From UBA10349 sp003485905 (GTDB taxonomy: Bacteria; Pseudomonadota; Gammaproteobacteria; Arenicellales; Arenicellaceae), in contig CALSLL010000003.1 of NCBI GenBank assembly GCA_943787185.1, positions 186,001 through 250,000 of the forward strand: a stretch of DNA of 64,000 bases. The letters are read 5' to 3'. Below the pieces are notes generated by a model. The model had not been told where the DNA came from. It did not search any database and saw only the letters and a list, made by a program, of their open reading frames with translations. The position numbers and the translations under genes are program-made. How positions within the stretch are numbered: the stretch's first letter is position 1; each line of letters opens with the position of its first letter. Below are positions 17,306 through 26,935 of the stretch, in pieces.

Positions 17306-18412
17306 TCATCGCCCCAAATGTCGACTTGCCGCCTTAGGATCACAACCGTATTGATCCTGAAACGGGTAACCTGCATCAAGGCCAAGCCGAAATGATACAG
17401 TGACTGGCTCTGTCAAATAGACAGGGTCTTCGAGGGTGTACTTATAGTCAATGCGCGTGCCACCTTCGGTTAATGTAAGCCACTCAATAAGATGTTTTTG
17501 AGCACTTGAGGAGACACCACCACCAGTGCCCCACTGCGTGGGAGTAAAATAAGCTGTATCGACAACAAGGGTCTCTCCCTCGAACCAGCCAATCGAATGT
17601 CCTAAGTGTGAAGGTTGCATGTCCGTTGGGTGGTTGGTCATTCCAATATGGATGACACGATCCACATCGTTAATTTCGTGTCGAATGCTTAGTGTATCCC
17701 CATCGAGCTTGATCCTATGCGCCCCGACCTCAAAAGCAAATAGCCAAGGTGGCGTCTTCGAGATACAGCGGTACCACGGATTATCTTCGATCTGAAAGGC
17801 ATCTATCTCAGCTTGACCGAGTTCAGTCAACGGCAAACCTGCGGCGGCTCCATCAAATCCGCCAAGTGATATTTGCGGTCCTACTGGTGTAGATGGGTCA
17901 TTTCTTTCTTCGATTCCAAAACGACCACCGACGATTCGCCAAATACCAGTGAAATCCTCGGTTGTAGCAGACGTATCGACCTGACGTCTTGCTTGTCGAG
18001 GCGCATCTTGAAATGTGCCACCGCTTGAGACCATCGTGCTTCCATCGGGCAGTACCCAATAATTAGAATAGTAAAGGTTCTTATTGCTGTTGTTATCGGG
18101 ATTAGCAAATACCGTGACTTGATCTCCCACCTTCATTGTATCCCGCGTCCAGCCTTGCCGCGTAAGTACAGACACGGAATTGAGCTCAAACAGATGCTCT
18201 TGCGTATCACCATTTTCATCTTCGACCGCAACCGTCGCAAACGTATGCGGGTTACGCCAGGAATACTCGCTGATCACTCCGGAGAACTCGAGACGAGTAT
18301 TAGTATCAAAATTACTACGTGAGTGGTGCGCAAACGTAATGTAGGAAAACCCGATCGACAGTACAAAAGTTGTGAACAGTAACAACAAGTTTTTAATTGT
18401 GAATAGATGCAT
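17306..18412 (-). CDS. DUF6152-like domain fused to two-cysteine partner domain
   Basis: 368 residues from the ATG at 18412; the open frame begins at a TTG six codons earlier, but GAGAGG lies between the two and supports 18412. The signal peptide ends 'SYITFA', leaving 'HHSRSNFDTN'; 'WRNPHTFA' gives mature His 28. The partner domain starts about residue 150 at 'TTEDFTGIWRIV' and has 'YRCISKTPPW', 'LGHSIGWFEGETLVVDTAYF', 'DPVYLTEPV' and a final 'YGCDPKA'. It is the intact model for the interrupted neighbour. Periplasmic, function unknown. Confidence 0.8.
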   Translation of the reverse strand: MHLFTIKNLLLLFTTFVLSIGFSYITFAHHSRSNFDTNTRLEFSGVISEYSWRNPHTFATVAVEDENGDTQEHLFELNSVSVLTRQGWTRDTMKVGDQVTVFANPDNNSNKNLYYSNYWVLPDGSTMVSSGGTFQDAPRQARRQVDTSATTEDFTGIWRIVGGRFGIEERNDPSTPVGPQISLGGFDGAAAGLPLTELGQAEIDAFQIEDNPWYRCISKTPPWLFAFEVGAHRIKLDGDTLSIRHEINDVDRVIHIGMTNHPTDMQPSHLGHSIGWFEGETLVVDTAYFTPTQWGTGGGVSSSAQKHLIEWLTLTEGGTRIDYKYTLEDPVYLTEPVTVSFRLGLDAGYPFQDQYGCDPKAASRHLGR

Positions 18413-18739
18413 TGGTTTTTTACCTCTCAATTATGTAGCGTTCCCTCAAATGTCCGTCAATTACCCAAAGCGGCCCTTCACTTATTCAATTCGTGTTCAA
18501 CTTCCGCTACTAATTCTACCTTCGGCGCATATTCACGTCACCGATTCCAAACATCCCCAAGACCGAATTGATACCGTTCGATCTTTCCCGCAAAATTTTG
18601 GATATCAAATTCTGAAGCGCGTATAGAAAATGATGAACGTCGCTAAATTGCGAACATGACTACTAATTGAACCAAGCAACTCGGCCCCAAGACTCAGCCC
18701 CAAAACACGGGACATGAGCCATCCAAAGCACAATAGTTA
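18413..18739. other. Gene-free stretch with repeat copy D
   Basis: Holds the 34-nt unit at 18448-18481 and presumably the promoter of the fusion gene. I see no credible coding frame, RNA or terminator. Confidence 0.4.
18448..18481 (+). repeat. 34-nt palindromic repeat, copy D
   Basis: Right half AAAGCGGCCCTTCAC matches copy C closely; the left arm (TGTCCGTC) has drifted. About 35 bases upstream of the fusion gene's start. Confidence 0.65.
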
Positions 18740-19540
18740 TTACTCGACCATTTTACGGTACAGATGCCAGGTAGCATGACCCAACACCGGCAAGGCTACC
18801 GCCAAACCAATTAAAAACATCGCTGCCCCCAGCGTTAGTAAGGTCACAACTATTAGGCCCCATAATCCCATTACAAATATATTGGAGGTAACTGCTTTGA
18901 TAGAAACGGCCATGGCTGTGAACGAAGTGACTGGCTTATGCAGAATCAGCGGGAAAGCCACTACAGACAGAGACAAGGCTGTGAACGCGAACAAAAATCC
19001 CACAAGGTTTCCATAAATAATTAACGCACCACCACGACGAGTAGTAAAAACTTCGCGAATAAATTCCGACATGGAAGCTGGTGTATTGTCGCCGAATAGA
19101 CCAAAGTAAATTAGCTCTGCCATATACAGCCAAGCCACGTATAGCAGCATCATCACGATTGACAAGGCCAAAATTGGTGCGAATGACGAAGAATGAACAA
19201 AACCAAATGCGGCACCCCATCGCAATTCTAATCCATGTTCCCGACGCCGACTCATCTCAAATAAAACGATCAAGACGACCGGCCCAAGAAAATTAAAACC
19301 GGCCACCATAGGAAACACCTGATACCGCAGCTCCTGACCCACTATGTACAAAGACCATAAAACCGCAAATGAGGTATACATTAGAATTAAAAATGGAATA
19401 TGACTGGGCTTTGCACGAAAGTCGTCATAGCCCTCATGCAATGATTGCCAAAGATCATGTACGCTAATCTTACGAATCTTTATTTGATCCGCCGTTAGAC
19501 GATGCTCTGCGAATGAAGCTTGTTCAGTTATGTCGATCAT
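18740..19540 (-). CDS. DUF2189 family membrane protein
   Basis: 266 residues with about six membrane helices after a soluble N-terminus containing 'IRKISVHDLWQSLHEGYDDF', and the family's C-terminal signature 'LPVLGHATWHLYRK'. DUF2189 proteins are inner-membrane proteins of unknown role, sometimes near cytochrome oxidase genes. An in-frame ATG 24 codons upstream exists, but AGGAGG ten bases before the ATG at 19540 and the family's usual N-terminus favour the shorter form. Confidence 0.85.
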   Translation of the reverse strand: MIDITEQASFAEHRLTADQIKIRKISVHDLWQSLHEGYDDFRAKPSHIPFLILMYTSFAVLWSLYIVGQELRYQVFPMVAGFNFLGPVVLIVLFEMSRRREHGLELRWGAAFGFVHSSSFAPILALSIVMMLLYVAWLYMAELIYFGLFGDNTPASMSEFIREVFTTRRGGALIIYGNLVGFLFAFTALSLSVVAFPLILHKPVTSFTAMAVSIKAVTSNIFVMGLWGLIVVTLLTLGAAMFLIGLAVALPVLGHATWHLYRKMVE

Positions 19541-20196
19541 ATCGATACCGCCTCCTGTTTTTAAAAGTCTGCGGTTGGGCGGTCTTGCACACACACCAGA
19601 TAGATCATCCAACCGCTGTCTGGGGAAAACTGATTCTGACGGTTAAAACGCAGTATAAATCACAACATCCCCAAAACTCGTTGATGAATCAAGGATAAGA
19701 GCTATCGCGATTGAAGTCCACCATTGAAAAAATAGCGCGTTAAGATCACATTTAAATTTTTAGTGTTAAAGCGGCCATAAGCTAGCATCTATAAGGATAT
19801 ACATGCGTTCTACCAATCATCAAAGGAGCAGAAAGAGCAGCAAAAATTAAAAAACCGCAAACTAACAAACCTAGGAATAGACGTAAAACTCGAGTAGCAA
19901 TAGACTATAGAAGCCTGCTTTTACGAGAACGTGAAAATTACATATAGCAGCTCTGATTACGGTGTTCTGATAGTTGCATACAGCAAATGCCTCGAAACGA
20001 ATACGTTTATACGCAGAGACTGCTGATACCCGTCATGTTCCATCTCTATACGCAAGTCTGTCTATTTAGGCGCTATTGAGAGTAGAATCAATACAAGAAA
20101 TAGATTTTAACCATCTAATAATCAGTAAGGCAACCGCTCAAGATGTACCAAAATTTAGCGAAAATTTGATTTCATTCAACAAACAAGGGGGTCCCG
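19541..20196. other. Gene-free divergent intergenic region
   Basis: About 650 bases between divergent genes, AT-rich. Should contain both promoters. A fragment 'AAAGCGGCCATAAG' near 19768 may be a decayed end of the 34-nt repeat. No open frame with plausible protein character and no RNA gene was recognised. Confidence 0.4.
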
Positions 20197-21513
20197 ATGC
20201 ATTCATTAAAAGTCAATAAATCATTTGTACATAAAATAGCAACAGCTGCGTCAGTGCTTACGTTCCTCGCATTAAGCGCTTGTGGTCAATCGGCTGAGCA
20301 GACTGCCACACCTGTTACGGAAACGGCCAACGCAGAGCCAGTCACCGTCGTGTTTTACGAGGGCGCACGATTAATCGTAGGCGATGGTTCAGAACCGATT
20401 GAAAACAGCGTATTCAGCGTCGACAGTGGTCATTTCGTTGCTGTTGGCACTGCGGGAGAACTCACGATACCTGAGGGTGCAACGCGAATTGATCTAAGTG
20501 GCATGACTGTGATGCCCACGATCATCGATACACATACACATCTGAGCGTTACTCGTGAGGCACTTCTAGACGATCTACAACGACGAGCATATTTTGGTGT
20601 CTCTGCCACCCTGAGCATGGGCGCTGATGGACCAGGCGCACCACTAGAGATGCGTGACGAGGTGATCCCTGATGCAGCTTTGTATCAATCTGCAGGCCAT
20701 GGTATCACTGCACCAGAGCCAGGCCGTCGAGTTGTTCATTGGGTTACCAACGAAGAAGAAGCCCGACAGGCTGTGCAAACCGAAGCCGCACGCAATGTTG
20801 ACGTCATAAAACTTTGGGTTGATGACAGAGACGGACAGTTTGAGCAATTGAGTCCCGAAATCTACGGCGCGGCTATCGACGAAGCCCATCAGAACAATAT
20901 AAGAGTATCGTCCCACCAGTACGAACTAGTGGATGCTAAAGGTCTGGTACGTGCAGGAGTTGATATATTTGCGCACGGAGTGCGCGATCAGGATATTGAT
21001 GATGAATTCGTAGACATGGTAAAGCAGCGCCCGAATTTAGTACTCATTCCAAACTTACCTGAGCGCGGAGTTCCCACCGACCTAGACTGGCTGACGGGCT
21101 CTATACCGGATGCAGTGTTAAATGGATTGCAGGAAAATAATACTGATAACCCTGAAGCCCAAGAGATGTTCAATATTCAGGCACGCAACCTTGCCAGACT
21201 TAGCGACGAGGGCATGACCATAACGGTCGGCACAGATGGCAATAGACCGTGGGGTCCACATATTGAGATGGAAGATATGGTTGCCTCAGGAATGACGCCT
21301 GCGCAGGTTTTGGTTGCCGCTACAAAAAATGGAGCCGCTCTGATGGAATTAGACGACAGGGGAACCATCGAAGTGGCTAAAGTCGCCGATTTCATTGTGC
21401 TCGCAGCAAATCCACTGGACGACATTAACAACACTCGTAAAATTTCGACGGTGTATTTAAGCGGTAAAGAAGTTGATCGTGCCGGAATCAGTGCCCGCTG
21501 GAACGATCTCTAG
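20197..21513 (+). CDS. Amidohydrolase-family lipoprotein
   Basis: 438 residues. A lipoprotein signal peptide ends 'LALSACGQS'. The metal-dependent TIM barrel shows 'IIDTHTHLSV' (HxH, about residue 110), 'RVSSHQYEL', 'IFAHGVRD' and 'TVGTDGNRPWG' with the catalytic Asp; the usual carboxylated lysine is probably 'VIKLWVDD'. The C-terminal beta sandwich strand 'KVADFIVLAANPLDDI' closes it. Relatives cleave amides or act on imidazolone-like rings. It is anchored to a membrane, so acts outside the cytoplasm. AAGGGGG precedes the ATG. A strong hairpin follows the stop. Confidence 0.88.
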   Translation: MHSLKVNKSFVHKIATAASVLTFLALSACGQSAEQTATPVTETANAEPVTVVFYEGARLIVGDGSEPIENSVFSVDSGHFVAVGTAGELTIPEGATRIDLSGMTVMPTIIDTHTHLSVTREALLDDLQRRAYFGVSATLSMGADGPGAPLEMRDEVIPDAALYQSAGHGITAPEPGRRVVHWVTNEEEARQAVQTEAARNVDVIKLWVDDRDGQFEQLSPEIYGAAIDEAHQNNIRVSSHQYELVDAKGLVRAGVDIFAHGVRDQDIDDEFVDMVKQRPNLVLIPNLPERGVPTDLDWLTGSIPDAVLNGLQENNTDNPEAQEMFNIQARNLARLSDEGMTITVGTDGNRPWGPHIEMEDMVASGMTPAQVLVAATKNGAALMELDDRGTIEVAKVADFIVLAANPLDDINNTRKISTVYLSGKEVDRAGISARWNDL

Positions 21514-21534
21514 CAAACTCGGATCTTATTCTTT

Positions 21535-21569
21535 CCATGGTCGTGACCATACTTGTGTCACGACCATGG
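21535..21569. terminator. Perfect 13-bp hairpin between convergent amidohydrolase genes
   Basis: CCATGGTCGTGAC and GTCACGACCATGG are exact inverted repeats with a nine-base loop. Position between converging genes suggests a bidirectional terminator, though a T run is lacking on both sides. Confidence 0.6.
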
Positions 21570-21708
21570 CATATATGCGAAGCTCTTTTGTCCGGGTTCA
21601 AAGTGCAATCAATCAGTCGTATAAATAGATTGCCTCTCTTGTTGCACTTCTCTTAAATCAATAACTGGTCCCAAATTAAAACTTTGTCTCAAATTGATAG
21701 CCGACTCT

Positions 21709-23502
21709 CTACAAGTTGCAGCTATTATCCGGCATATCCCGAAACCACGCTCCATCAGTTCCGCAGTTGACCAAGCTACCGTCCGAATAAACGATCTCCC
21801 CACCGATCAACGTTAGCGTCGACTTAATATCACGCAACTCTTCATCCGCCACCGTAAGGTAATCGGCAGACAGCACAACAATATCTGCTAGCTTGCCTGG
21901 CTCGATTGAACCCAGGTTGTCATCTTCACGTGCATCCCAGGCGGTACCCATAGTGGTTGCACGCAGTGCTTCCATTCTAGTTACGGACTCGTGCGCAAGA
22001 ATCGGATCGCCGTATGACGTCTTTCCTGTGGTCATGTGATACAGCCATACCCAAGGAGAAAATGCTGTGGCATCACTACCAGCACTCATATTAATACCAC
22101 TATCAAGAATCGTTCGGTACGGTGGCCCTAGATCTCCCATTCGAAAGTCACCGTGGTAATAATGAATCTGCGTTGCTACGCCCGCGCCCATGGCTATGAG
22201 ACGATCGAGGATTCCCTCATCTATTTCCTGAACGTGCGAAAGGTTCCAGTGCAGATCCGCGATTGGGTAAGTTTCGTTTACAATTTCGAATGCAGTTGTG
22301 TGCATTTCCAGTTCTTCGACGTCAATCGAATGCTGATGTACCAACCACCCGTTGGCCGCAGCAATGGTGAAAGCCTCTACAAATAATTCAAGGGGTTGAA
22401 TCGGCGTAGTTTCCCAAACTATGTTCTCACCAAAGCCATATACCTTGAACATATCGTCGCCTAATCCCAAGAACGTGTTATCAACGCGCTGTTGGATTGC
22501 CGCTGTACCCGTTTCTGCCGTTGCCCATGCCTGAATCTGTGCCCGAATCCGCACCGTCAATTCGTCCTCCTGCCAAAGCGACATAATCGCCTCGTATTCA
22601 CTATATTCATCAAACGCGCCTGGCCCAGGAAATCCGCCGCCACCTTCTAGTACGGTGGAAAGGCCAACGGTATTCGAATAGCGCATGAGTTCGCGTAGTG
22701 AACGCTTTTTGTCTTCCAACGTATGGTCTTCCTGCAAGCGAGCGTATGCTTGAAGCCCTGGTGTATCGAAAGAGCCAGGCCGAGTCGCGAGCACCCCGTC
22801 CTTATCAACTGGTATGCCTGCAGCTTCAAAAAATCGTTTACCAATACTGTTTGTCACAGCGGGCCCAAATATATATGCCATCATGAACACAGCATGATTA
22901 GGCGCCGCCTCATCAAGCTCCTCCAGCGTTGGGGGACGCTCCTCCATGAATTGCCGTGGGTTCCAGGCGTTTAGGATGGTGATAAAGCCGGTACCGTCGA
23001 GACTGTCATCGGCAGGTGGTAGGGTAGCCGCACGGCCGGCGACGAGCCGCTGGACGTCTGCAATAGAAGTGGCCGTTTCGACGCCGCTTATACCGTGCCC
23101 AGGCCGCATACCTGCGCGGAGATAATGCATATGATTGTTCTGAAGGCCGGGCACCACCGTGCGCCCCTCAAGATCTATAACCCGATCGCAAATCTGAGTA
23201 CCGACGTCGTCGCCAACGCTGAAAAATTTATCATGCCGTATACGGACGCTTGATACAATTGAATCAGAAACGTCGACGGTGAGGATTTTACCGTTAGTCA
23301 GAACCAGGTCGCCTCCGCCTGGGCAACTTGCAATATTTGGTTCAGTCTCGCTAAGAGGTACTGCCTCAGACTCAGCGCTAGATGAGTCAGGCGCAGCAAA
23401 TGCCGATATCACCAATATAATGACAGCAGATATAGTAAGAGCGAGCCCACGTTTAACCCAAAACATGGAAACTAATGTCCTGTTGTTTATTCGAATCGAC
23501 AT
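21709..23502 (-). CDS. Exported amidohydrolase, YtcJ-like (amidohydrolase family 3)
   Basis: 597 residues. An N-terminal hydrophobic export segment ('LTISAVIILVISAFA') is followed by 'LVLTNGKILTVD', the typical family-3 opening, then 'VPGLQNNHMHYLRAG' (HxH), 'LHWNLSHVQE', 'MSAGSDATAFSPW' with the catalytic Asp, and 'IEPGKLADIVVLSADYL'. The family hydrolyses N-acyl or cyclic amides with broad scope. GGAG lies eight bases before the ATG. It converges on the lipoprotein amidohydrolase; both are exported, but they are not close paralogues. Confidence 0.88.
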   Translation of the reverse strand: MSIRINNRTLVSMFWVKRGLALTISAVIILVISAFAAPDSSSAESEAVPLSETEPNIASCPGGGDLVLTNGKILTVDVSDSIVSSVRIRHDKFFSVGDDVGTQICDRVIDLEGRTVVPGLQNNHMHYLRAGMRPGHGISGVETATSIADVQRLVAGRAATLPPADDSLDGTGFITILNAWNPRQFMEERPPTLEELDEAAPNHAVFMMAYIFGPAVTNSIGKRFFEAAGIPVDKDGVLATRPGSFDTPGLQAYARLQEDHTLEDKKRSLRELMRYSNTVGLSTVLEGGGGFPGPGAFDEYSEYEAIMSLWQEDELTVRIRAQIQAWATAETGTAAIQQRVDNTFLGLGDDMFKVYGFGENIVWETTPIQPLELFVEAFTIAAANGWLVHQHSIDVEELEMHTTAFEIVNETYPIADLHWNLSHVQEIDEGILDRLIAMGAGVATQIHYYHGDFRMGDLGPPYRTILDSGINMSAGSDATAFSPWVWLYHMTTGKTSYGDPILAHESVTRMEALRATTMGTAWDAREDDNLGSIEPGKLADIVVLSADYLTVADEELRDIKSTLTLIGGEIVYSDGSLVNCGTDGAWFRDMPDNSCNL

Positions 23503-23598
23503 GGCACCATCTCCGCTGAGCTATTTATGTTTACTTGATCAAATTTTAACGTAGGCATTATAAAGCTAGTTAAAAGATACTATAAATTGGAACTCTAA

Positions 23599-23865
23599 CT
23601 AGGGAATAATAGGATGCGCGTTCGCTCCCATTGAGCCGCAGTGTGGCCGACCGGGCGCATGCATGAACATTTGCTCACTGGCAGCCGTGTCCGATGTACA
23701 TCTAACTAGCGAACTATAGGGTGCCATAGTCGCATGTGCTTGGGCATCGCCTGGCAGTAAAATGGGTACTACCAATGGTGCCGTGTAAGCCCCATATTTG
23801 GCTAACAATTCCCTGCGGTCTATTAGTTTTTCTGGTTTGTCAGAACCAGATTTTGGTTTGCTCAA
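23599..23865 (-). CDS. Small Cys/His/Met-containing exported protein downstream of the multicopper oxidase
   Basis: 88 residues. The N-terminal 'DRRELLAKYGAYTAPLVVPI' looks like a Tat-type or weak Sec signal ending near 'DAQAHA'. The mature part has two cysteines ('VRCTSD', 'RPHCGS'), several His and Met ('MFMHAPGRPH'). TTG start at 23865 with GGAAGG upstream. The next gene upstream on the strand is the multicopper oxidase (196 bp gap), so copper binding is a fair guess. No family recognised. Confidence 0.5.
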   Translation of the reverse strand: MSKPKSGSDKPEKLIDRRELLAKYGAYTAPLVVPILLPGDAQAHATMAPYSSLVRCTSDTAASEQMFMHAPGRPHCGSMGANAHPIIP

Positions 23866-24061
23866 ATGTCACCTTCCGCCTAAAATATGCACCGTTAATC
23901 TACACTTGTAGTTATTCTATACCCCGCAGGGATGGCCATAGTAATTCAATAAGATCCCATGCGCCATTCACCAAACGCGCGTATTCTGATCAAACGCTGG
24001 TAAAGGATAAGGCATCAAGATAGATACCAACGAGACCGATGAAAAGCGACATCACTTCTAT

Positions 24062-25354
24062 TCAATCCGGTTTTGAATCCTGCCGATAAGCCATCGTGCC
24101 CTCAGGCACTTGGTACCAACCCGGATCACTATAGTCACCCGCCGGCTGTTCGGCACGCACCTTAAACGTTGTAAACATTCCGCCCATACCTATCGATCCG
24201 TGTGGACCGTCACCAGCCATCATTGGCAAAGTATTTTCTGGTAACTCCATTTTCATATTCGCCATTTCGGCCATACCTCGGTCGCCCATAACCATATATT
24301 CAGGTATCAAGCGCCGTAATTTCATCGCCGCATCTTCAAAATCAACTCCAATAGAAGTTGGCAGGTCATGTGACATTGCATTCATCGCATGATGAATTTT
24401 ATGGCAATGGAAAGCCCAGTCCCCGGGAGCGTCGGCAACAAATTCAATTGCGCGCATTTGACCTACCCCAACATCAACGGTTGCCTCTGGCCATCGCGCA
24501 GATTCTGGCACCCAACCACCATCGGTACCCGTCACCTCAAAAGAGTGGCCATGCAAATGGATTGGATGATTGGTCATAGTGAGATTTCCGACTCTAATTC
24601 TGACCCGGTCTCCCTGACGCACCACCATTGGTGAGATTCCGGGAAACGCACGACTGTTAAAAGTCCATAGGTTGAAATCCGTCATCGTGCTAACACGCGG
24701 AGTATAACTACCCGGCTCAATATCGTAGGCATTCAGTAAGAACACGAAGTCACGATCAACTTCATGCATGCTTATCTCTCGAGGATGCACGATAATTGTG
24801 CCCATCATACCCATCGCAAACTGCACCATTCCATCAGCGTGCGGATGGTACATAAACGTACCTGCCCGTTGCATATCAAATTCATAGACCCAGGTCTCGC
24901 CAGGCTTAATCGGCGGCTGGGTAAGGCCAGCAACACCATCCATGCCATTTGGAACATGCACTCCATGCCAATGAACGGTGGTAACCTCTGGTAATTTGTT
25001 GGTCACAAAAATTCGCACCCTATCACCCTCAACACATTCAATGGTGGGGCCAGGCGATTGCCCGTTGTATCCCCACAGGTGCGCCGTCATACCCGGAGCG
25101 ATCTCACGCTCAACCGGTTCTGCCACAAGATGGAACTCTTTAACATCACCTTGTATCTTCCAGGGCAGTGACCAGCCATTAAGCGTTACCACTGGCTTAA
25201 AGGGTCGACCCGTTGTTGGAACCGGCGGCGGCTGAGTAGCAGCAGAGCCCATTAGCGGAGCTTCCGGAATACTCTGGGCGTTCGCCCGAGAAACCACACT
25301 GACCGTAACCAGCGCGCTGGCCGCATTCGTTAGAAAATTTCGGCGTGAAACCAT
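24062..25354 (-). CDS. Multicopper oxidase, Tat-exported
   Basis: 430 residues. Tat signal 'SRRNFLTNAAS'. All four copper motifs are present: 'VHWHGVH' (about 126), 'MYHPHADG' (about 170), 'HPIHLHGHSF' (about 263) and 'FHCHKIHHAMNAM' (about 314), which supplies the Cys, His and Met of the type 1 site. The C-terminal part after that is Met-rich ('MANMKMELPE', 'GSIGMGGM'), often seen in Cu(I) oxidases. It likely detoxifies Cu(I) or oxidises phenolics in the periplasm. The TolC-like gene is just upstream on the same strand (27 bp). Confidence 0.93.
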   Translation of the reverse strand: MVSRRNFLTNAASALVTVSVVSRANAQSIPEAPLMGSAATQPPPVPTTGRPFKPVVTLNGWSLPWKIQGDVKEFHLVAEPVEREIAPGMTAHLWGYNGQSPGPTIECVEGDRVRIFVTNKLPEVTTVHWHGVHVPNGMDGVAGLTQPPIKPGETWVYEFDMQRAGTFMYHPHADGMVQFAMGMMGTIIVHPREISMHEVDRDFVFLLNAYDIEPGSYTPRVSTMTDFNLWTFNSRAFPGISPMVVRQGDRVRIRVGNLTMTNHPIHLHGHSFEVTGTDGGWVPESARWPEATVDVGVGQMRAIEFVADAPGDWAFHCHKIHHAMNAMSHDLPTSIGVDFEDAAMKLRRLIPEYMVMGDRGMAEMANMKMELPENTLPMMAGDGPHGSIGMGGMFTTFKVRAEQPAGDYSDPGWYQVPEGTMAYRQDSKPD

Positions 25355-25381
25355 TAGGCTAACCCGTGAATAGTCGAAGCG

Positions 25382-26611
25382 TTAGTGAGCATGGGAAACC
25401 ACTTCTGAACTTAAAGTGTTGGCCCCATTTGGTGGCGCTACTGCTGAAACACCAACGCCAGACATAGCACGTTGCAACTCTATCTCTGCGAGCCAAAAGT
25501 TTCGTTGTGCATGGAGTGCTGCACTAACAGCATTAGTTCGTTGCGTTGCGTCGGCAATAAGATCCATTACTCCAACTAGCATACCGTTATATAGTTTGAG
25601 CTGTTCTGCGGAAACTCTTTGGGCAAGCGGTACTATTGCCTCAAGTGAATGTTTGGCTAAATCATATTCAGCGCGATACGCCAACCAAGCACTACGTACA
25701 TCTGCCCTGGCGTTTACGCCGGCCTCTCCCGCCAAACCTTCCAGACGGCCTACCCGTACATCAAAGCGCTGTGAGACCGCGCGTGCTTCAAGACCGTCTG
25801 GGCCAACCGCCGTAATAGGAAGATTAGGTAGTCGCTCTGGCAATCGCACTCGTTCGGCCTCAGCACCCCAAAGACCCATAGCTTGAACTAATCTTTCCCG
25901 CTCGATAGCTGCCGCTGCTTGCGCGGCTGTCAAACTCGCCAACGCATCAGCATACACTGACTGTGCCCGTAAAAACTCAAGCTCTGTAGCGTTACCAATT
26001 TGCCTCATATTCTGCATAACATCACGACCAACCTCCGCAGCCGCCAAAACATCCTCCAGATAAACTACTGATTGGCGTGCTGCAACTGCGTAAACCCAGG
26101 CACGCCTTGCAGCAAACAGCATGGCAACAACTTCATCAGCTGCCTGAACACGTGTGGAGCGCAACTCAACAGATTCGCTGGCTAACGCCGGCACGCTCAC
26201 CCAAGTCATTAAGTTTACTGATATTGAACGTTCAATCCTGGTGTCTACAGTACTCGGGGCAACGCCGCCATTGAAATCAGGGTTTACGGTATGTGCAAGT
26301 AGCAATCGGTCAAAACCCGGCATATCTAGATTTTCCAGGGTACGTTCAACAGCAGGATGATGCAGTAATGCAAGTTCCGCAGCTGATTCTGCGGTCTGAG
26401 GCTGAGAAAGTAACTCGGTCTCACGCAACGTTCTGCGCCTGATCAATGCAAGTTGTTCTTGTGACGCGACTGTCGAAACTTCGACTTTGCGATTTCCAAA
26501 CGATTCAGAATTACTTGGCCCGGTCGATGTGCAGCCGACTAAAATTATAGCTATCGTGGAGACGCAACCTATATACTTTGCGCAAACCTTAGCCACAACT
26601 CGCGCACACAT
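25382..26611 (-). CDS. TolC-family outer-membrane efflux lipoprotein
   Basis: 409 residues; lipobox 'IILVGCTST'. The rest is largely helical with heptad patterns and the two-fold repeat of outer-membrane factors (for example 'RRAWVYAVAARQSVVYLEDV' and 'QLKLYNGMLVGVMDLIADA'). Only these two efflux-related genes are here; there is no membrane-fusion or RND/ABC partner, so the inner-membrane pump must be elsewhere or the protein works otherwise. Its ATG directly abuts the stop of the small upstream gene, and the multicopper oxidase follows, so the three are an operon likely devoted to copper. Confidence 0.85.
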   Translation of the reverse strand: MCARVVAKVCAKYIGCVSTIAIILVGCTSTGPSNSESFGNRKVEVSTVASQEQLALIRRRTLRETELLSQPQTAESAAELALLHHPAVERTLENLDMPGFDRLLLAHTVNPDFNGGVAPSTVDTRIERSISVNLMTWVSVPALASESVELRSTRVQAADEVVAMLFAARRAWVYAVAARQSVVYLEDVLAAAEVGRDVMQNMRQIGNATELEFLRAQSVYADALASLTAAQAAAAIERERLVQAMGLWGAEAERVRLPERLPNLPITAVGPDGLEARAVSQRFDVRVGRLEGLAGEAGVNARADVRSAWLAYRAEYDLAKHSLEAIVPLAQRVSAEQLKLYNGMLVGVMDLIADATQRTNAVSAALHAQRNFWLAEIELQRAMSGVGVSAVAPPNGANTLSSEVVSHAH

Positions 26612-26935
26612 TCATTGATGCAATTTAGCCGAGTTGGCCGATGCAGTATCCGAATGATCCAATCGCTTGCTAGTGCTAGGTGCGCTATGCGGCAAATGCC
26701 TCATTGGAGCCGATGAATTCACACCATCACTATATAGCTCCCGCCAATGAAGTCGCTCTTCGTTTGGATTGGAATAACGAACAACGGCTCCTTCAAAAAT
26801 GAGCAACGCTGCAGGAGTCGACGGATCGGCCGCTTCAATCCCCTCTGAGTGAGCAAACCCGATTTGAGAGATCGCGCTACCTCCGAAAAAGAGCGCGATC
26901 AAACTCAACAAATTAATCCGACTTGTGCAGCTCAC
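26612..26935 (-). CDS. Small secreted histidine-containing protein
   Basis: 107 residues. The signal peptide is cleaved after 'QIGFA', leaving 'HSEGIEAADPS' as mature N-terminus; the C-terminal half has scattered His ('MRHLPHSAPS', 'RLDHSD'). No family recognised. GTG start overlaps the stop of the LVIVD-repeat gene (TAGTG) and its own stop touches the TolC-like ATG, so it is tightly coupled to both neighbours. A periplasmic metal carrier is a guess from context. Confidence 0.55.
   Translation of the reverse strand: MSCTSRINLLSLIALFFGGSAISQIGFAHSEGIEAADPSTPAALLIFEGAVVRYSNPNEERLHWRELYSDGVNSSAPMRHLPHSAPSTSKRLDHSDTASANSAKLHQ

Noticed and set aside
21535..21569. Attachment site or regulator operator
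   Set aside because: Position between converging stops makes a terminator the simpler reading, despite the missing T run.
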